From Enoplolaimus lenunculus (taxonomy: Eukaryota; Nematoda; Enoplea; Enoplida; Thoracostomopsidae), in NCBI GenBank assembly GCA_030248215.1, contig JASANG010001450.1, positions 35,234 through 99,233 on the forward strand: a DNA stretch of 64,000 bases, written 5' to 3'. A model generated the notes under the pieces. It was not told the origin of the DNA. It searched no databases and saw only the letters and a list, made by a program, of their open reading frames with translations. Position numbers and translations under genes: made by a program. Each line of letters opens with the position of its first letter. The first letter of the stretch is position 1. Shown piece by piece: positions 1-12,160 of the stretch.

Positions 1-1030
1 TAGACTTGAACCTGCTGACAATTCTGACGTCATTCAGCAGCTATTTTAAAACACTTTTAATAACCAGTCAGTTGAGTATAGTGATCTTCGAGTTTGTTGA
101 TGCATATTCGTCAATTTCTGCCACGTGCAGTTTTAATGACGTAATAAAATAGGTCAGGAAAATGTAAACAAAAATTTCGAATTATATATGTTTTTTTTTG
201 GTGAGTGGCGAGTGCATAAGAGCGAGGGAAATTATTTTTCACTCTCAGGTTTCACTATTAAACGCGACACTTTTTTTGACCGGAACTTTGAGGTATTCCG
301 GTGTTTATTTTGAGTTTCGGAAACTGAATTGGATTTCAAGGACGTTTTTTTTCTGATGAAATGATTAGTAAAGGTATGATGCTAGCAAGTTAATGCTCTA
401 ATTTAACCAGTACAAAATTACATGTTAACATGTTCGATGACAGCTGTTAAGGAATTTAACAAGTGTACTTGTTACCTGCCTCTCGTTACTTGTGTGGTCT
501 TGACGTTGGTTAGTATCTGTTTTATATTAGTATATGTGTACGCTATAGGTTTCTAGGCTTTTAAGCCGTTCGTTGTGTTTTGGTGTCTTTGCTGAATTTT
601 TGCCAGACGAGACTCTAAGGCTGTCAAGATTCAAGAGAGCCAGATTCAAGGGTATACTAGTAAGCGTAGTTGCACGCATGTGCAACACTCAAATGTTTCG
701 GTATTGAACGTCTTAATCAGTTCTATAAATCGTCGAAGGTTACACTGGCAAAATTTTTACGGTATTAGTGAATCAGTATGCACATTTCTTTTCTAAAACA
801 GTAATTTAAAAAATATATGTGCTTATGTTTTGAATATATGAAAGCTTTTTTTACTTGTTTTTACTGGAACGATGTCCAAAATATATATATGTGGGGCGTT
901 CCAGGTTTAACAATATAGATAAAACCCAACCAACGTGGTTGTAACTATTGGTATTGCGTCTTATTTGCTTTGTATTGTGTCTCGTGGTTATGTAAAACAG
1001 AGTGAATAATCGATAAAAGTGTACAATGTG
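1..1030. other. intergenic, no gene seen
   Basis: AT-rich sequence with short open frames only. I see no conserved protein, no tRNA and no clear terminal repeats before position 1031. Confidence 0.5.
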
Positions 1031-1195
1031 CAGTGCCGGCGGAAGATTCCCCCAAACCCCCAATTGGGGGCCGACCCTTGGGGCCCCATTTCTCAAACTA
1101 AAAACTTTTTTGCTGACCACGAAGTAGTGTATAAAACATTTTGTTCGGACCCCCTAGGACCTGTTTTGGGAGCGACTATCTTAACGCCGGCTCTG
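1031..1195. mobile_element. small hAT-like MITE
   Basis: Short non-coding element of about 165 bp. Its ends are inverted: CAGTGCCGGCG on the left, CGCCGGCTCTG on the right. The flanking 8-mers ACAATGTG and GCAATGTA agree at six positions, as expected for an aged 8-bp target duplication. CAG-type termini with 8-bp duplications are typical of the hAT superfamily. No transposase is present, so it would depend on an enzyme supplied elsewhere. The superfamily call is inference from the ends. Confidence 0.55.
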
Positions 1196-2180
1196 GCAAT
1201 GTAAATACCTGCGAGGACAAGTGGGGCTTCCTTGTGCAGTCTAAAACTTTTCTAGGCCAATATATTTCTAGGGTTGGCTTAGCCGACGGTCTCTCTCGGG
1301 CTACTGGCCCGCATTTGGACCGAACCCCTTTAGGCTTAGGAATATGCTTATACTACTGTTACGGCCCTGTTCTATGCATTGGCCATCAAAGGATAAGTTG
1401 CATAATCTTATGTCGATTATAGACTCTTGATGGAACACAAGCTGTTCTCTAGTCTCGTATTAGCAGTATAATGCGTTCGTGCTTGTATTTGTGTGTTATA
1501 TAATATTGTTGTTAGCATGCTATATGCATTCCGTTCACTTTATGTAATGCTGTATACATTGCACATGCAAATTTTTGGAAACCGAGTTGAGATATGCGCA
1601 GCATTGTCTGAATAAATGTAATGTTTTTTAAACTTTAAACATCCACAATTACATTTAGTTATCAGTGAATGTTTTGTTATAGATTTATATCAGCTGTGTT
1701 AATTGTGCACTTCCAAATTTAATAACTTCAGTGGACACGGTGTGTGTCATCTGCATTCTGCTGAACAACTCGGTCATTTAGGATTTAATGCTTTAAAGGA
1801 TTTAATCACTGTTACTTTCAATAGGGCCGATTTCCCTGATTAATGTATTTTGGTCTGATTTCCTATATATTTGCGGATGTACATATTGGAATGGGGCCAA
1901 AATTGTCCTGAGGGCTGGGCACTAGTAGTTTTGGCGTTGAATTCAAGCCAATTGGTACAATTATCGCCAAACTATTTTATTGGTGAACTTTATTTTTCTG
2001 ATGTTTTATGTATGGATAATTAATATTGAGTATATATTCATTAAATTTGAATGTTTACTTTTGTACTGGAGTGTTGTAGAAATGTAACACAGGTGCGTAT
2101 GTAAAATTCTGTTGGAGGTTCCGGCAATTTGAGTTATATATACAATTATTGACAGTTTCACAAATTTCGTATTGTTCGGT

Positions 2181-2516
2181 GGGCCCATGTTACTCTGAGG
2201 GGCGTCCCATTTACCCACGAGACAGCAAATATACCCGGAGTGGAATGTTTTTGCTGGGTTGGTCGGGACAATTTTAAACCTGTTTGTTCTGAGTCGACCG
2301 GGACAGTTTAATCGTAAGGTTGAGCCTATTCCTAAGTCTAAGCGTAAGGATGAGCCTATTTTTAAGCCTAAGCCTAAGCAAAAGTTTAGCCTAAATCTTA
2401 AACTGACTATTATGGCTCCTCCGTAAAACGATCCGACCCTGTTCTACATGGGCCATCTAAACCCACTCTTTGATGGACCCACCGGAACCTGGACGCCCCT
2501 TAAAGTAACATGGACC
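2181..2516. repeat. inverted-repeat element, GGCCCATGTTACT family
   Basis: The left end GGGCCCATGTTACTCTGAGG is mirrored on the right by GGACGCCCCTTAAAGTAACA followed by TGGACC, giving a foldback element of about 336 bp. The interior holds degenerate CCTAAG units. A second copy is at 8081-8244, and a shorter relative with GGCCCATGTTAATTATA ends is at 29597-29686. No coding capacity. Confidence 0.5.
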
Positions 2517-2699
2517 GGAACATGCTCATTCTTAATACGCTTAGGTTTAGGAGTATGCTTATAATACTGTTCCGCTCCTGTTCTTTACATTGGCCCACAA
2601 ACCTAACGCGGAAATATCCGATATTCAATTCTCTAAACAGATTAAAAGTTTCCATCTAGACATTTAAAAGAAATTTAAGGACCGAAATATGTGGAAAAT

Positions 2700-3060
2700 A
2701 TGCGTAAAAACTATTGACGGGTATCGTATATTTTTCATATCCGGCAATTTTTGCCGGATAATTATCCGAATATTCCGATACTCATTTAGCGTTTTTTGTT
2801 TCCAAACCTCAATTGTTTTGTTAAGAACTTCTTAACTTGTTGCTATGAATGAAGTGTCCGGACCCACAAGCTGATTGTCTTGTTATGAGCGATAATACAA
2901 GGTTATACTTAGAAATGTACTTTCAAAATTTAAGTACACTTTAAAGTTTCGAACTCAAATTATTTGGTCCTGGACCTATTTAGGCGCTACACTTTAAGGT
3001 TAATTAGGTTAATTGACATTTATGGACTCTGATTAGGGTTTAGGGACTCCACACACGAGT
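2700..3060. repeat. dispersed repeat fragments
   Basis: 2718-2890 matches 30380-30570: shared TTTTCATATCCGGCAATT and GACCCACAAGCTGATTG. 2880-3060 matches the interior of the TA-type MITEs at 37815-38095 and 49902-50319, sharing GAACTCAAATTATTTGGTCC. No open frame or clear ends here. Confidence 0.5.
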
Positions 3061-3157
3061 CGTTTTACGTTCGAAGACAGAATCACATTGAAATTATACG
3101 CTTAAAATCGTGAAGAATCAGTCGTTGTTTACTTCTAGTGGTGTCCTACGTTTAGCG

Positions 3158-3345
3158 AAGATCCAGAAATTTCTGCGGGGGGCGGGCTGGCAAATGTTAA
3201 TACTAAACGCAATTGTTCACCAAAAAATTTTCTGAGGGCGAAAATTGAAAGGTAGGTGCGACCTTGTTATTTTATCACACAAAATTTTCTGAGGGGGTAA
3301 ATTGTAAGGTAGGGACCTTACAATTATATCACCAAAAATTCTTCA
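3158..3345. repeat. tandem ~50-bp units, hAT-like fragment
   Basis: Repeats the unit ACCAAAAAATTTTCTGAGGG followed by an AAATTGNAAGGTAGG stretch. The same units fill the hAT-like element at 55155-55495 in the opposite orientation and recur at 30895-31010. The sequence GATCCAGAAATTTCTG at its left resembles the right end of that element, so this is probably a truncated copy. Confidence 0.45.
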
Positions 3346-3621
3346 GGACCCACTCTAGTCTTAATATACATATACAAACATAATGCCGATTCGGCTCCTC
3401 ATAACCTCCCACTTTCACTTTTTGTGATCTTGGAGTATATACTGCGGACCCAAAAAAGTACTTTCAACAGTTCAGATATCCCTATTGATGTCATGTATAT
3501 TACTGTGTAAAAACGACGCACTGAGCTGAATTGTGTCATTTTTGCAGCAACTAATTTGCTATTAAATTTTTAATTATACTTCTGATTTAAAAAGAAATAC
3601 TAAGACCATTAAGAGGCTCAA

Positions 3622-3896
3622 CTGTAGCGACCAGAATAAGAGGGGGTAAAAGAGGGGAGCCCATTTTGAGTACCAATCAATAGGACTCCGTATCCCTTAT
3701 AAGTTTGTAAGCGGATAGAGTCCCTAAACCGTAACTAGAGTCCATAAATGTCAATTATCCCTGGTTGTATTTATCAGTAACGAAGGGCGGCGGATGGCGG
3801 GTTAAAAATTTATAGTCCGTAACCGAATAACAGGGAGCTACCATCGGAAGAGGCAAAATAAATATCAGTCCCCCCTTTTATATTCGGGTGGCTAAA
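3622..3896. mobile_element. TA-type MITE (CTGTAGTGACC family)
   Basis: Left end CTGTAGCGACCAGAATAAGA is mirrored on the right by CTTTTATATTCGGGTGGCTA. The interior carries the family blocks TAAGCGGATAGAGTCCCTAA and CAGTAACGAAGGGCGGCGGA, also seen in the copy at 49902-50319. Non-coding. The TA duplication is not clear in this copy. Confidence 0.55.
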
Positions 3897-4165
3897 GTGA
3901 GTTGGAGCTGACAAAAAATTCTGTCTTCAAATCGGTGGAATATTGATTGTAAAATTTAGAGCTGTTTCACTTTGGTTTTTTTCCAATCATAGTTGCTGTT
4001 AGAAAAGTTTTTTAATTCAGTATATTGAAGTCATCTATCTTTTTTGAACTTGCTGGATACTGTCATACGTTGGGTCCTGCGGTGGAGCTTGTGTATGAGA
4101 AATAGTTCAGTGTTCGAATTCCTCGTCATTTAATTTTGAGATGAATTATACTTTTGATGATGTTT

Positions 4166-4302
4166 GGCGCTGTCCGTCACCGTACGGCTTTGTACTACAA
4201 AGCACATTAATTTCTACACGGCATTACATAATTCATAAACAAAAATTTTTAACTAGAGGTGCCGTACGGCGTCGGAGGTCGCCGCGCGACAAGTGTAGCG
4301 CC
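4166..4302. repeat. putative short inverted-repeat element
   Basis: GGCGCTGTCCGTCACCGTACGGC-like left end is answered by GCCGTACGGC and GTGTAGCGCC on the right, about 137 bp apart. A related stretch (GGACGGTGCCGTTCGTC, then TATAGCGCTAC) occurs at 34580-34620. Weakly supported. Confidence 0.35.
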
Positions 4303-5011
4303 ACCCTTATCTATTACAATTAAAATTTTTCTATCGCTTACAAAATTTATGTGCTAACTGTTAACAATATGGCCTACATCATGGAGAAACTGGATTTTTG
4401 TCTCCTAGCAACAAGCAGCGTGCTCCGGATGCATAAGACAATCAATACGGTTCCATACAAAATGAACTAAATTTAAAAATATTCATGGCTATGCGCGAAA
4501 CTTTAGTGCAACAAACTCTAGGTTTTAATATTGACAAAATTAAACACAACATGCAATCTACATCCAGGATTGGATAACGAGAACATGGTAATGCTACACG
4601 AACTACTGTATGAACACGACATCAGAAACTGTGGGTATGAGTGCCAATTGAAGTTAGATAGCACTTGAATCAATTTATTACATAAATGGCCTAAAACTAT
4701 GGAAAATCTCACTATTAAGATTGCCTTAACCTACGACAGAAATTCTAACTGATGCCGGAAACGGAGATCGGTTTTCCGTCGAAGCCGGAGGCAGACCTCC
4801 GGTTGTAGTCTGGGCCACAGTATACACCATGCTAGAAAGGGTTAAATACCCTTCAAGCTTTGAAGTTCAGCTTGCGTAATGCGGCTTTTTAGCATTATTT
4901 TATGCATCATAATCTTTGCTTATCCGAAGCGAGATACAACCCGAACTATATACATCCACGTTGAAAACACTAAGTTTTATGTGCATAGTTTTACAACGCA
5001 AAACTAAAAAT

Positions 5012-5017
5012 TTTATT
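5012..5017 (-). terminator. poly(A) signal of COX5A
   Basis: AATAAA on the minus strand, about 17 nt after the COX5A stop codon. Position and hexamer fit a cleavage and polyadenylation signal. Confidence 0.5.
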
Positions 5018-5033
5018 TCGTATATAAAAGATT

Positions 5034-7668
5034 TCAATACTCGTGATGGCCTTTTACATGAAACCGTGTATGTGCATCTCCATAGCGCTCCCAGTCCCAA
5101 TAGTCAATCGACGGAAGGAAGAGTTCTGGTTTGTCATAACCCAATTCTTCCGGTGTATCAATCCCAAGTTCCGTCAGGGTTGGCTTGATTTGTTCGATCA
5201 TCCAAGGATAAATTTCGTTTACCTGTAAAAAATTGCAAAATACAAAAACCAAGTTTGTAACTTAAACTTATATTCCCAAGCAAACATGATATATCGCTAA
5301 TCAAAGCACGAAGTTTTATCTCGAAAATTTTCAAGCATTAGTTCCTAACCAGAGTGCAATTCGTTGGTTTGCCTCTTGCCCTGAAAAGAAATTGAACTCC
5401 TGCTTCGGTAGAAAGTTTGATGTTCTTGTTTTGAAATTTTTCGTATTTTAATAAAAGCTATGCCCCTCGGCGTGTTTATTTGACAATCTCGGATAATTTC
5501 AGAAGCTTTAATAACCGAGATTTTTCAAGAAAAATCTCAAAACTATTGTTGTGACCCGAATTATAGTAAATTCAATAAGATTTTTATTAGCAAATTATAG
5601 GCTCCGACATGTTTTACCTGTTGGCACCTTGGCAGTAACCAACTTAAAAATTCAAAGAAATTTTTTGACATAATTTATACAGCTCACTTTCGATCCACAT
5701 TTCACTTTAATCGACTCCAAAAATCTAACCGCCAAAGCATAATCATTAATGCGTCGACATGCTTTCAACACAGAAATCACTATTTCTGGCTCAGGTACAC
5801 AATCATGTTGGTGGAGTTCCGTCATACCTAAACATTTTAGTGTAAATCAAATGCACGTAAGCTTGCTATAGGTTAGTTTTGTAGAGGTTCGAATATTGTT
5901 CATGTAGTAGACCACCGTTTAGCATAGTTTGCATCTGGCAGGGCGGCTATTTGATTTGCTTGTCCAGAACAAGTATGCGATATAAATATACGATATCCAA
6001 AACAAGTTACCTTCTACAAAGAAATATATAAATCACCGAACACCTTACCGGGTGGTAATACATGTTTTCCAATCAGGGATGGGAGTCGGAACGGAAAATT
6101 TCAGACTTAGACGGAGAATTCGGAGATCTTTGAGTCTCAAAAAATTATTCAACCGCCGCCTAAAATTTCAAGAAAAATTTTAAGTTTCGAATTTTGAATG
6201 TCTCTAGTTTTCCTAGGACAAACAGGACTGGACTTAAGATTCTTGCCCTCTAATTTTATCCGCTGCGTTTGACCGCCCAAAGTTAGGTTCAACATTTTTA
6301 TACGGGTCATTTTTGACTTGGTCGCAAACGCTAGATTCATATGACCGTTGACGAATTCACTAACAAAAAAGTTGCACTGCGCTACGCTCCAAAACGCTTT
6401 CACTGAGCTTATCAACCAGAGACTTTCAAAGCTCAGACTGAGATTGCGACTGCACGAATCTCAGCAATTTTCGAGACTTGATAGTGAGACACTCATCCTT
6501 AAAAATTAATGTCTCGCAATGACTTTTATTACCTTTACGTACTAGCCAACCATCTAAATCCTGACGCGCAAAGAAATCTAAAAATCTTTTATCAAATGCC
6601 TCTGGCGACTCGTCCATTGCGTGTTTTGGAGGATTCGCAGTTACCGATGTCATACTGCGAACATTAACCGCTAGTGCTCCGTTCCGCAACACAGCTCGGC
6701 TCTGTAATAATCAAAATGAAGCTACTAACGCATTTAAGGGCGCATAAAAGTATATACTAGTTAATTCGTCAACCGGATGCATCGCAATGAATTCAGGAGC
6801 AGAGTCTGTTGAAAGTTTAAATTTCACCATTATTGTCAAAATGCAGCCGAAAAATAATGTCGGCCAGAGACTTAAAGATATTCTTAAACCTAAACCTCAG
6901 TGAAAGCCGAAATCTAAGCCTAAGCAAAGAAATTAGACTAAAACATTAACCGACAACTATACATCGATTTTTTCAAAAATTCAAATTTAGGCGTGAAATG
7001 ATCAGGGGAGGTCACGAGACGCTTAAATATCCAAACATTTTTAAAAGACCCAATTTCACAAACAATATACAACGAAAAAAACCAAATCTACTCACAAAAA
7101 TCGTCAAGAATATAGTTCAATATTTTGATTTAGGTTTGAAAACAGAATTTCTTTTTGTCAGCTTCAGCTACTTCAGGGGTGAAATAGTGTAAATTATTAA
7201 AAAAATTTACACAATAGGATTTCGGATATCTGGATACATATTTCTTTTCGTATATATCTGGATATTCGGTGCCCATCTATAGTTCTCAGTGGTTGTTACA
7301 ACACAAAACAAACATATCACGATGCGACCGGATATTTGTATTCGGTTCCGATATAAACTTACTACTGGATATTTACGGTAGCAGCCCCAAGTTCATAAAA
7401 CTACATACACATTTTAAAATGAATTTTGTGATCTATACTGCCTATATATTGTATGCGTAAATCATTAGCTTTGACCAACGTTCTGCATCAAAAATTCACA
7501 AGCTTAGATACTACATCCGGTTTATATCCAATCCCGGTAAAAATGAGCTATTCGGCTCCGGCATCTGCTAACTAATATCTAATCGCCCCTGTATCCTACA
7601 GTTTTATCCGTAAACGTAGTTACATTACTTACCCCGTGAGCGAGCTGTGATGCGACTAGCCGAAACAT
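5034..7668 (-). CDS. COX5A: cytochrome c oxidase subunit 5A, mitochondrial
   Basis: Nuclear-encoded subunit Va of respiratory complex IV, on the matrix face of the inner mitochondrial membrane. I read four minus-strand coding exons: 7633-7668, 6533-6701, 5688-5827 and 5034-5222. All junctions are GT-AG and in phase, giving 177 residues. Exons 1-2 supply a basic, hydroxylated presequence ([12 protein letters not shown] then SRAVLRNG). The mature protein follows the family closely: [37 protein letters not shown], then EIYPW and [12 protein letters not shown]. In mammals the protein ends just after the last motif; here about 30 extra residues rich in acidic, aromatic and His residues follow ([19 protein letters not shown]). 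The start is the only ATG upstream that splices in frame. AATAAA lies 17 nt past the stop, so the 3'UTR is very short. Confidence 0.93.
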
Positions 7669-7755
7669 GGTGACAGTGAAAGCGTTATGTAAATTAAAAT
7701 TAGCAAACCTAGAAAGATAAGTTTCAATTACACTGGACAAGGAAGTACCATTAAT

Positions 7756-8067
7756 CAGGGTCTAAACTCGATATGCGATTCCTGTATAAATCGGCGTTTG
7801 TTTCCATTATAGAAACTGCGATATAGTAAAAATGATGGTTAATTAGTAAATTTTAACCAATATCTAAAAATGTTGCTAAGTTGTTTGGTTTCACGCGAAT
7901 TTTCTGCCAAATTTCGGCAATTCTTTAATGAAAATTGTGACAAATGTCAATCGAAATGCGCTAAACAGATAAATTTAGGAAATTATGCAAAATTTTACTA
8001 CCGAAATTGCCGGAACCTCCGGCAGAAATTCTACCGGAGCCGGAGGTAGACCTCCGGTTGTACCCTG
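7756..8067. mobile_element. hAT-like MITE, CAGGGTG family
   Basis: Begins CAGGGTCTAAACTCG and ends CCTCCGGTTGTACCCTG. Flanking 8-mers CCATTAAT and ATATTCAT share five positions. The interior (TAAGTTGTTTGGTT, ACTAAACAGATAAATTT-like, ACCGGAGCCGG) matches the copy at 29815-30357. It lies only 88 bp upstream of the COX5A start codon. Non-coding. Confidence 0.6.
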
Positions 8068-8080
8068 ATATTCATATCTA

Positions 8081-8244
8081 TGGCCCATGTTACTGTAAGG
8101 GGCATCCAGGTTTCGCCTGGGTCTATGAAAGAGTAGGTTTAGATTCTAGATTACATTTTTTGCTTAGGCTTAGGAACTTATTTTGCAACGAGGCTTAGGA
8201 ATACGCTGAATCTACAGTTACGCGTCTTAAAGTAACATTGGCCA
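8081..8244. repeat. inverted-repeat element, GGCCCATGTTACT family
   Basis: Left TGGCCCATGTTACTGTAAGG, right CTTAAAGTAACATTGGCCA. Same family as 2181-2516. TTAGGC-like hexamers occur inside. Confidence 0.5.
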
Positions 8245-10045
8245 TATCTGTTATATAGCGCAATTTTTAACATCGCTTTAACTAATTTCGCTTCACCTCC
8301 AGCTCTGGCAAATTGTTGAACTTCGGCTCTGGTATTTATCACCCCTGGTTCCACCCTGCACAGTGGCTATTGTCTAAGAATACGCACACAAACGTTACTT
8401 CAGTTTTAGACAGCCACACATGTTAGCGTTTTGTTTCGGCAGAAACTATTCCGAACCTCGACTGATCTTTTTGTCACTAGTTAAGCCATGAAAAAATTGC
8501 TAAACCGAATAGTTAGTTCCTAAAGAACTGAACTAGTAAAACTTTTTCCGATGCAGACGACAAAAATTCATTACCAAACTAAACCACTGTTCCAATTTCG
8601 GAACCCAAGTTATGAATTAGCATAACATGTTTTGTTGCATATGTTACTAAATCGGATGTGAATCGCTCAATGGTTATAAAACCGAGATATATTTAAACGA
8701 TAGATCTATCACAAAGTTTACTAACAACAAAGCAAAGTACAAACTGTAAAATTTAACAAGTTTCTCAAACTAATATATAGTTCATCGAGTTAAAAATTTA
8801 TGGACAATGTATAGAACAGAGTCGTAATTAAAGTAGAAGCATATTCTTAAACCTAAGCGTAAAATGAGCTACTTAAGCCAAAGTCTAAGCAAAAAATTGC
8901 TTTAAAGTTTAAGCTTATTCTATTGCAGTCCCGCAGAAAAACATTAAGCCGCTGATTTTTATATGGGCTCTTCCATCAGCATAAACAACCAACCACAACT
9001 GGATTCGTAGTAGCAAAATCCAAGTTCACAGTTGGAATAATTCATTTAAAAAGTGGCATGGAATTCCTTTCATAGTTTGGTTGTTTGTTATGGTCCAATT
9101 CAATGCGAATCGACAATTTTCGGCAAAAAACAAGGCGGCGAACAGAAATTCCTTACGTTAAAATGTAAAACCGCTCGAACTCAAACAAAAATTGTGAATA
9201 CTGCGCCATCGGCTTTTGGCAATTGCAATTTATATATTATACTCCATAGGATTTAGTCTTTTTGAGACTTAGGTTTATTCGTCGATGGCCAATGTTTTTC
9301 GCTTAGCTCTATCATTTCTGTCGTGACATTGCCGGGTAGTACAGCATTTGTGAAAAACTTCCTGAAATTAAGCTGAAATTTAGACACACAACACTGCTCC
9401 AGATTATTTGCTAGATTTTGTGCAGATGACACTATTCAACATGAATTCAACGTTTTTATTCTCGAAAAGAGATAAAACTTGGTATGGTATAATCATCCAT
9501 ATCGAAACTCAGGTGTTACCACGTGCGTAATATTGTGATCTCAGCTTCTGACAAAATTACCCGATCCGACTCTGTCAGACTGATATAAAGTAAACTAGAC
9601 GTAGTCATAACCCACATGATCAGTTATGGGGTTCTGGGTATATACACAACCTGGTCTGAATACCGAGACTAGAAAACCGAGGCCAATAATGAAAAGTTTC
9701 CGGCCCTTTCCAACCAGTAACCGAAAGCAATTTTCAAGCTTGCAACTTTCGGTAATGCCATACTTTTGTTCTGCTACAATTAGCGTTCGTGACTAAATTT
9801 AACCTACACTAAAATGATTTTTAATAATTAAAACAATTTTCAAATTAATTAGTCATTTGGTTTCAGAGTTTTCGGTTTCGGTTTGGTAACTTACCGACAC
9901 TCAAAAGGCTAGATGATCAGGACTGAGAATTTGAAAAGAAGCTGAAAACTGAGACCCTATGTCTACACATGGCATGAAGCAAAGGTCCTGTAGCCCGTGC
10001 CCTAGTTTAAAAAACTTTAATCAAACCAATTTTAAACCACAATTG
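8245..10045. other. intergenic, no gene seen
   Basis: AT-rich. Degenerate CCTAAG-type repeats at about 8840-8900; otherwise only short frames and scattered CCGG-containing scraps. Confidence 0.45.
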
Positions 10046-10384
10046 TTATTCAAATACATACCAAACCGTGGCAACATATACTCCAATAGCAACAACGAAA
10101 AGTATGCCTGCAGATAAAACAGCTAGTCTGCGTCCAAGAAATAGCTCATCGGTTGCATTTCCTGTCGAATGACGTTGACTGTGTTTATTATAATCGCTGC
10201 TAAACAACCGCTTCGTGAGACTATTTGCAAAATTCCACTGAGAATACGCACAAGGGACTTCAAAGCGAGTTTTTATAACAGACAACACAGCGTTATATTT
10301 AGGTGTAAACATCGAACATCTTTTCGCATGTAGTAGTCGAATACTACATGGGCTGATACGTTGTACTGTCCTCAGCAGTGACAT
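10046..10384 (-). CDS. small single-pass membrane protein, probably mitochondrial
   Basis: One uninterrupted minus-strand frame from ATG at 10384 to TAA at 10046-10048, 112 residues. The first 75 residues are basic and nearly free of acidic residues (MSLLRTVQRISP, LLHAKRCSMF, LTKRLFSSD), like a mitochondrial presequence. A polar stretch (HSQRHSTGNATDELF) precedes GRR and one hydrophobic segment at about residues 87-110 (LSAGILFVVAIGVYVATVWYVF), which ends the protein. Size and layout resemble small inner-membrane assembly factors such as COA3, but I do not recognise a family and give no symbol. The frame stays open 19 codons upstream of this ATG to a GTGAGT that could be a donor, so an upstream exon is possible. 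ATTAAA about 28 nt after the stop may serve for polyadenylation. Confidence 0.5.
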   Translation of the reverse strand: MSLLRTVQRISPCSIRLLHAKRCSMFTPKYNAVLSVIKTRFEVPCAYSQWNFANSLTKRLFSSDYNKHSQRHSTGNATDELFLGRRLAVLSAGILFVVAIGVYVATVWYVFE

Positions 10385-11322
10385 TAATCCATTATAATAT
10401 AAAACCTCGCCGTATAAGTCATAATAATGTATAATACTCACGTTAGCTAGAAGAGGAGTTGCAGCATTTATAGTGAAAAATATTCAGTCCTGAATTTCGA
10501 CAGGTTTAGATATATACTTGTATATGCTCCTGTAATAGATACTCGTGAACCTAAAATATACCTGCATTGTACTCTATTAAAATTAAATTACGTAATGTAA
10601 AATAGCTTTAAATTTATTTAGTTTTCGAATAGTAAAACGTCTTAAAGAGCCTTCCGCAGATTCTTATTACTCGGCCAATAAGAGTTTTAAAAATGCTACT
10701 GATTGCTGTGGAAAATTTACAGCTTAAATTAATGAAAAGGTAGGAACTTAAAAACCCATGGTAGTGTTTTGTTATTCTGCCCGTGGGTAAAACTAGTTTA
10801 GTTTATGTTTTAGTGCTGGTTTTCTAGATTCAAACACGGCGATTGATGATGTCCAAGTTGGCAGGAACATAGTAAAAAAGAAACAGAGCAAAATCTGTTA
10901 CACTGATTTACTTTGTTGCTACCAAGCTGATCAAAATGTAACGTTTTCAGACTCTAAATTTGTACGATCACGTTGCACTAATGTCTAATAAAGACAATAA
11001 AGCTGTTCATAGTGTTTTTAAAAACGTACTAGCGCAGCAACTAGTAGCGTTATTAGTAAAAAAAGTAAAAGCAGTACGTAATAGGTTCAGTAATATTTCT
11101 AATCTCAGCGAAGGAGCAGCTTGAGAAAAAAGGTAGGCAGCTTCCAAGTCATTCAATCAGTCCACCCGACTTACGTAGACAAGAGCTTATACCCCCTTCA
11201 GCTGCGCCATGGGAGCAAGAGGGCAGTATGGAATGTTTTACAGAGCTAATAAATGGAAGTAGTAAGAATACTTTGCAATTGAAACTATTAACAGTAGGTT
11301 TAGTCATTGTGATCTCATTATT

Positions 11323-11739
11323 TATACCGACGGGTCAGTGGGTGAAGGCACCACAAATGATTGCGGCGGCATAGATATTACGATTGGTGGAGCGGAAGAA
11401 CCTACAATTATTCAATCGTTCAATGTGGCAGGTAGAAAGAAAGGTAACCAGTTCATTATTGAAGCTGAACTCAGTGCAATCAGAGCGACATGCGATTATC
11501 TCTCAACTAAGGTAGTGGTATGGGTAGCAATCTGCACAGATAGTAAATCAGATATTCAGGCACTCGAAAACGGCAAGGCAAAGTGCACTGATACTGAATT
11601 CACAGCAGCCGCACTACGTCCAGTGAAGTGCCGCATATCGCTACAGTGGATCCCGGGGCATATAGGACTAATTGGCAACGAAATGGCAGACAAGCAAGCA
11701 AAAATGCAAAAGATCCAAATAATGCTTCGTACGATATAG
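11323..11739 (+). mobile_element. LINE-type RNase H domain fragment
   Basis: Plus-strand frame encoding a retroelement RNase H of the kind found at the C-terminus of I/R1/Jockey-group LINEs. All four acidic positions are visible: YTDGS, EAELSAI, CTDSK and NEMADKQAK, with the WIPGHIGLIGNE motif. No reverse transcriptase or endonuclease frame flanks it, so this is a fragment. Sequence to about 11,830 continues with degenerate matter. Confidence 0.65.
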
Positions 11740-12160
11740 GTACTGCAGCAACTTCGACAAGAATTCCGTGGCTCTGACAAGGAAGGAAGCAAATGCTCAG
11801 TTACGTTCAGGACACTGCAATAAGTTGGATGCATATAAAGCAATCATCCATCCCGGCTCAGACCCACTGTGCTCCAATTGCAGGCAACATCCTTAAGACT
11901 TGGAACACTGGCTTAGTGTACGCCCAGCAAGGGCAACTGAAAGAATACTGGTTTTTGGGGACCCACATCCGCCCCTTTGTTATTAACACAAATCCGCGTG
12001 GGGTGGCGTAAACAACAGCAACAACAACAGCAATAGGAAATCCATGTACCGAACCAATTATTTCGTCGATACCGCCTCCATTCTTTTGTATACCACAAGC
12101 AGCATCAGCAGCAGTTCTAGGACCAACACAAATAAGTTTGACCGCGAAAGTCAAAACAAC

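Noticed and set aside
2310-2400. Interstitial telomere (TTAGGC/GCCTAA) tract
   Set aside because: Only two or three degenerate hexamers, and the complementary hexamers lie in the other half of an inverted-repeat element; similar scraps recur at 1325, 6880, 8160 and 8850. They look like transposon sequence.
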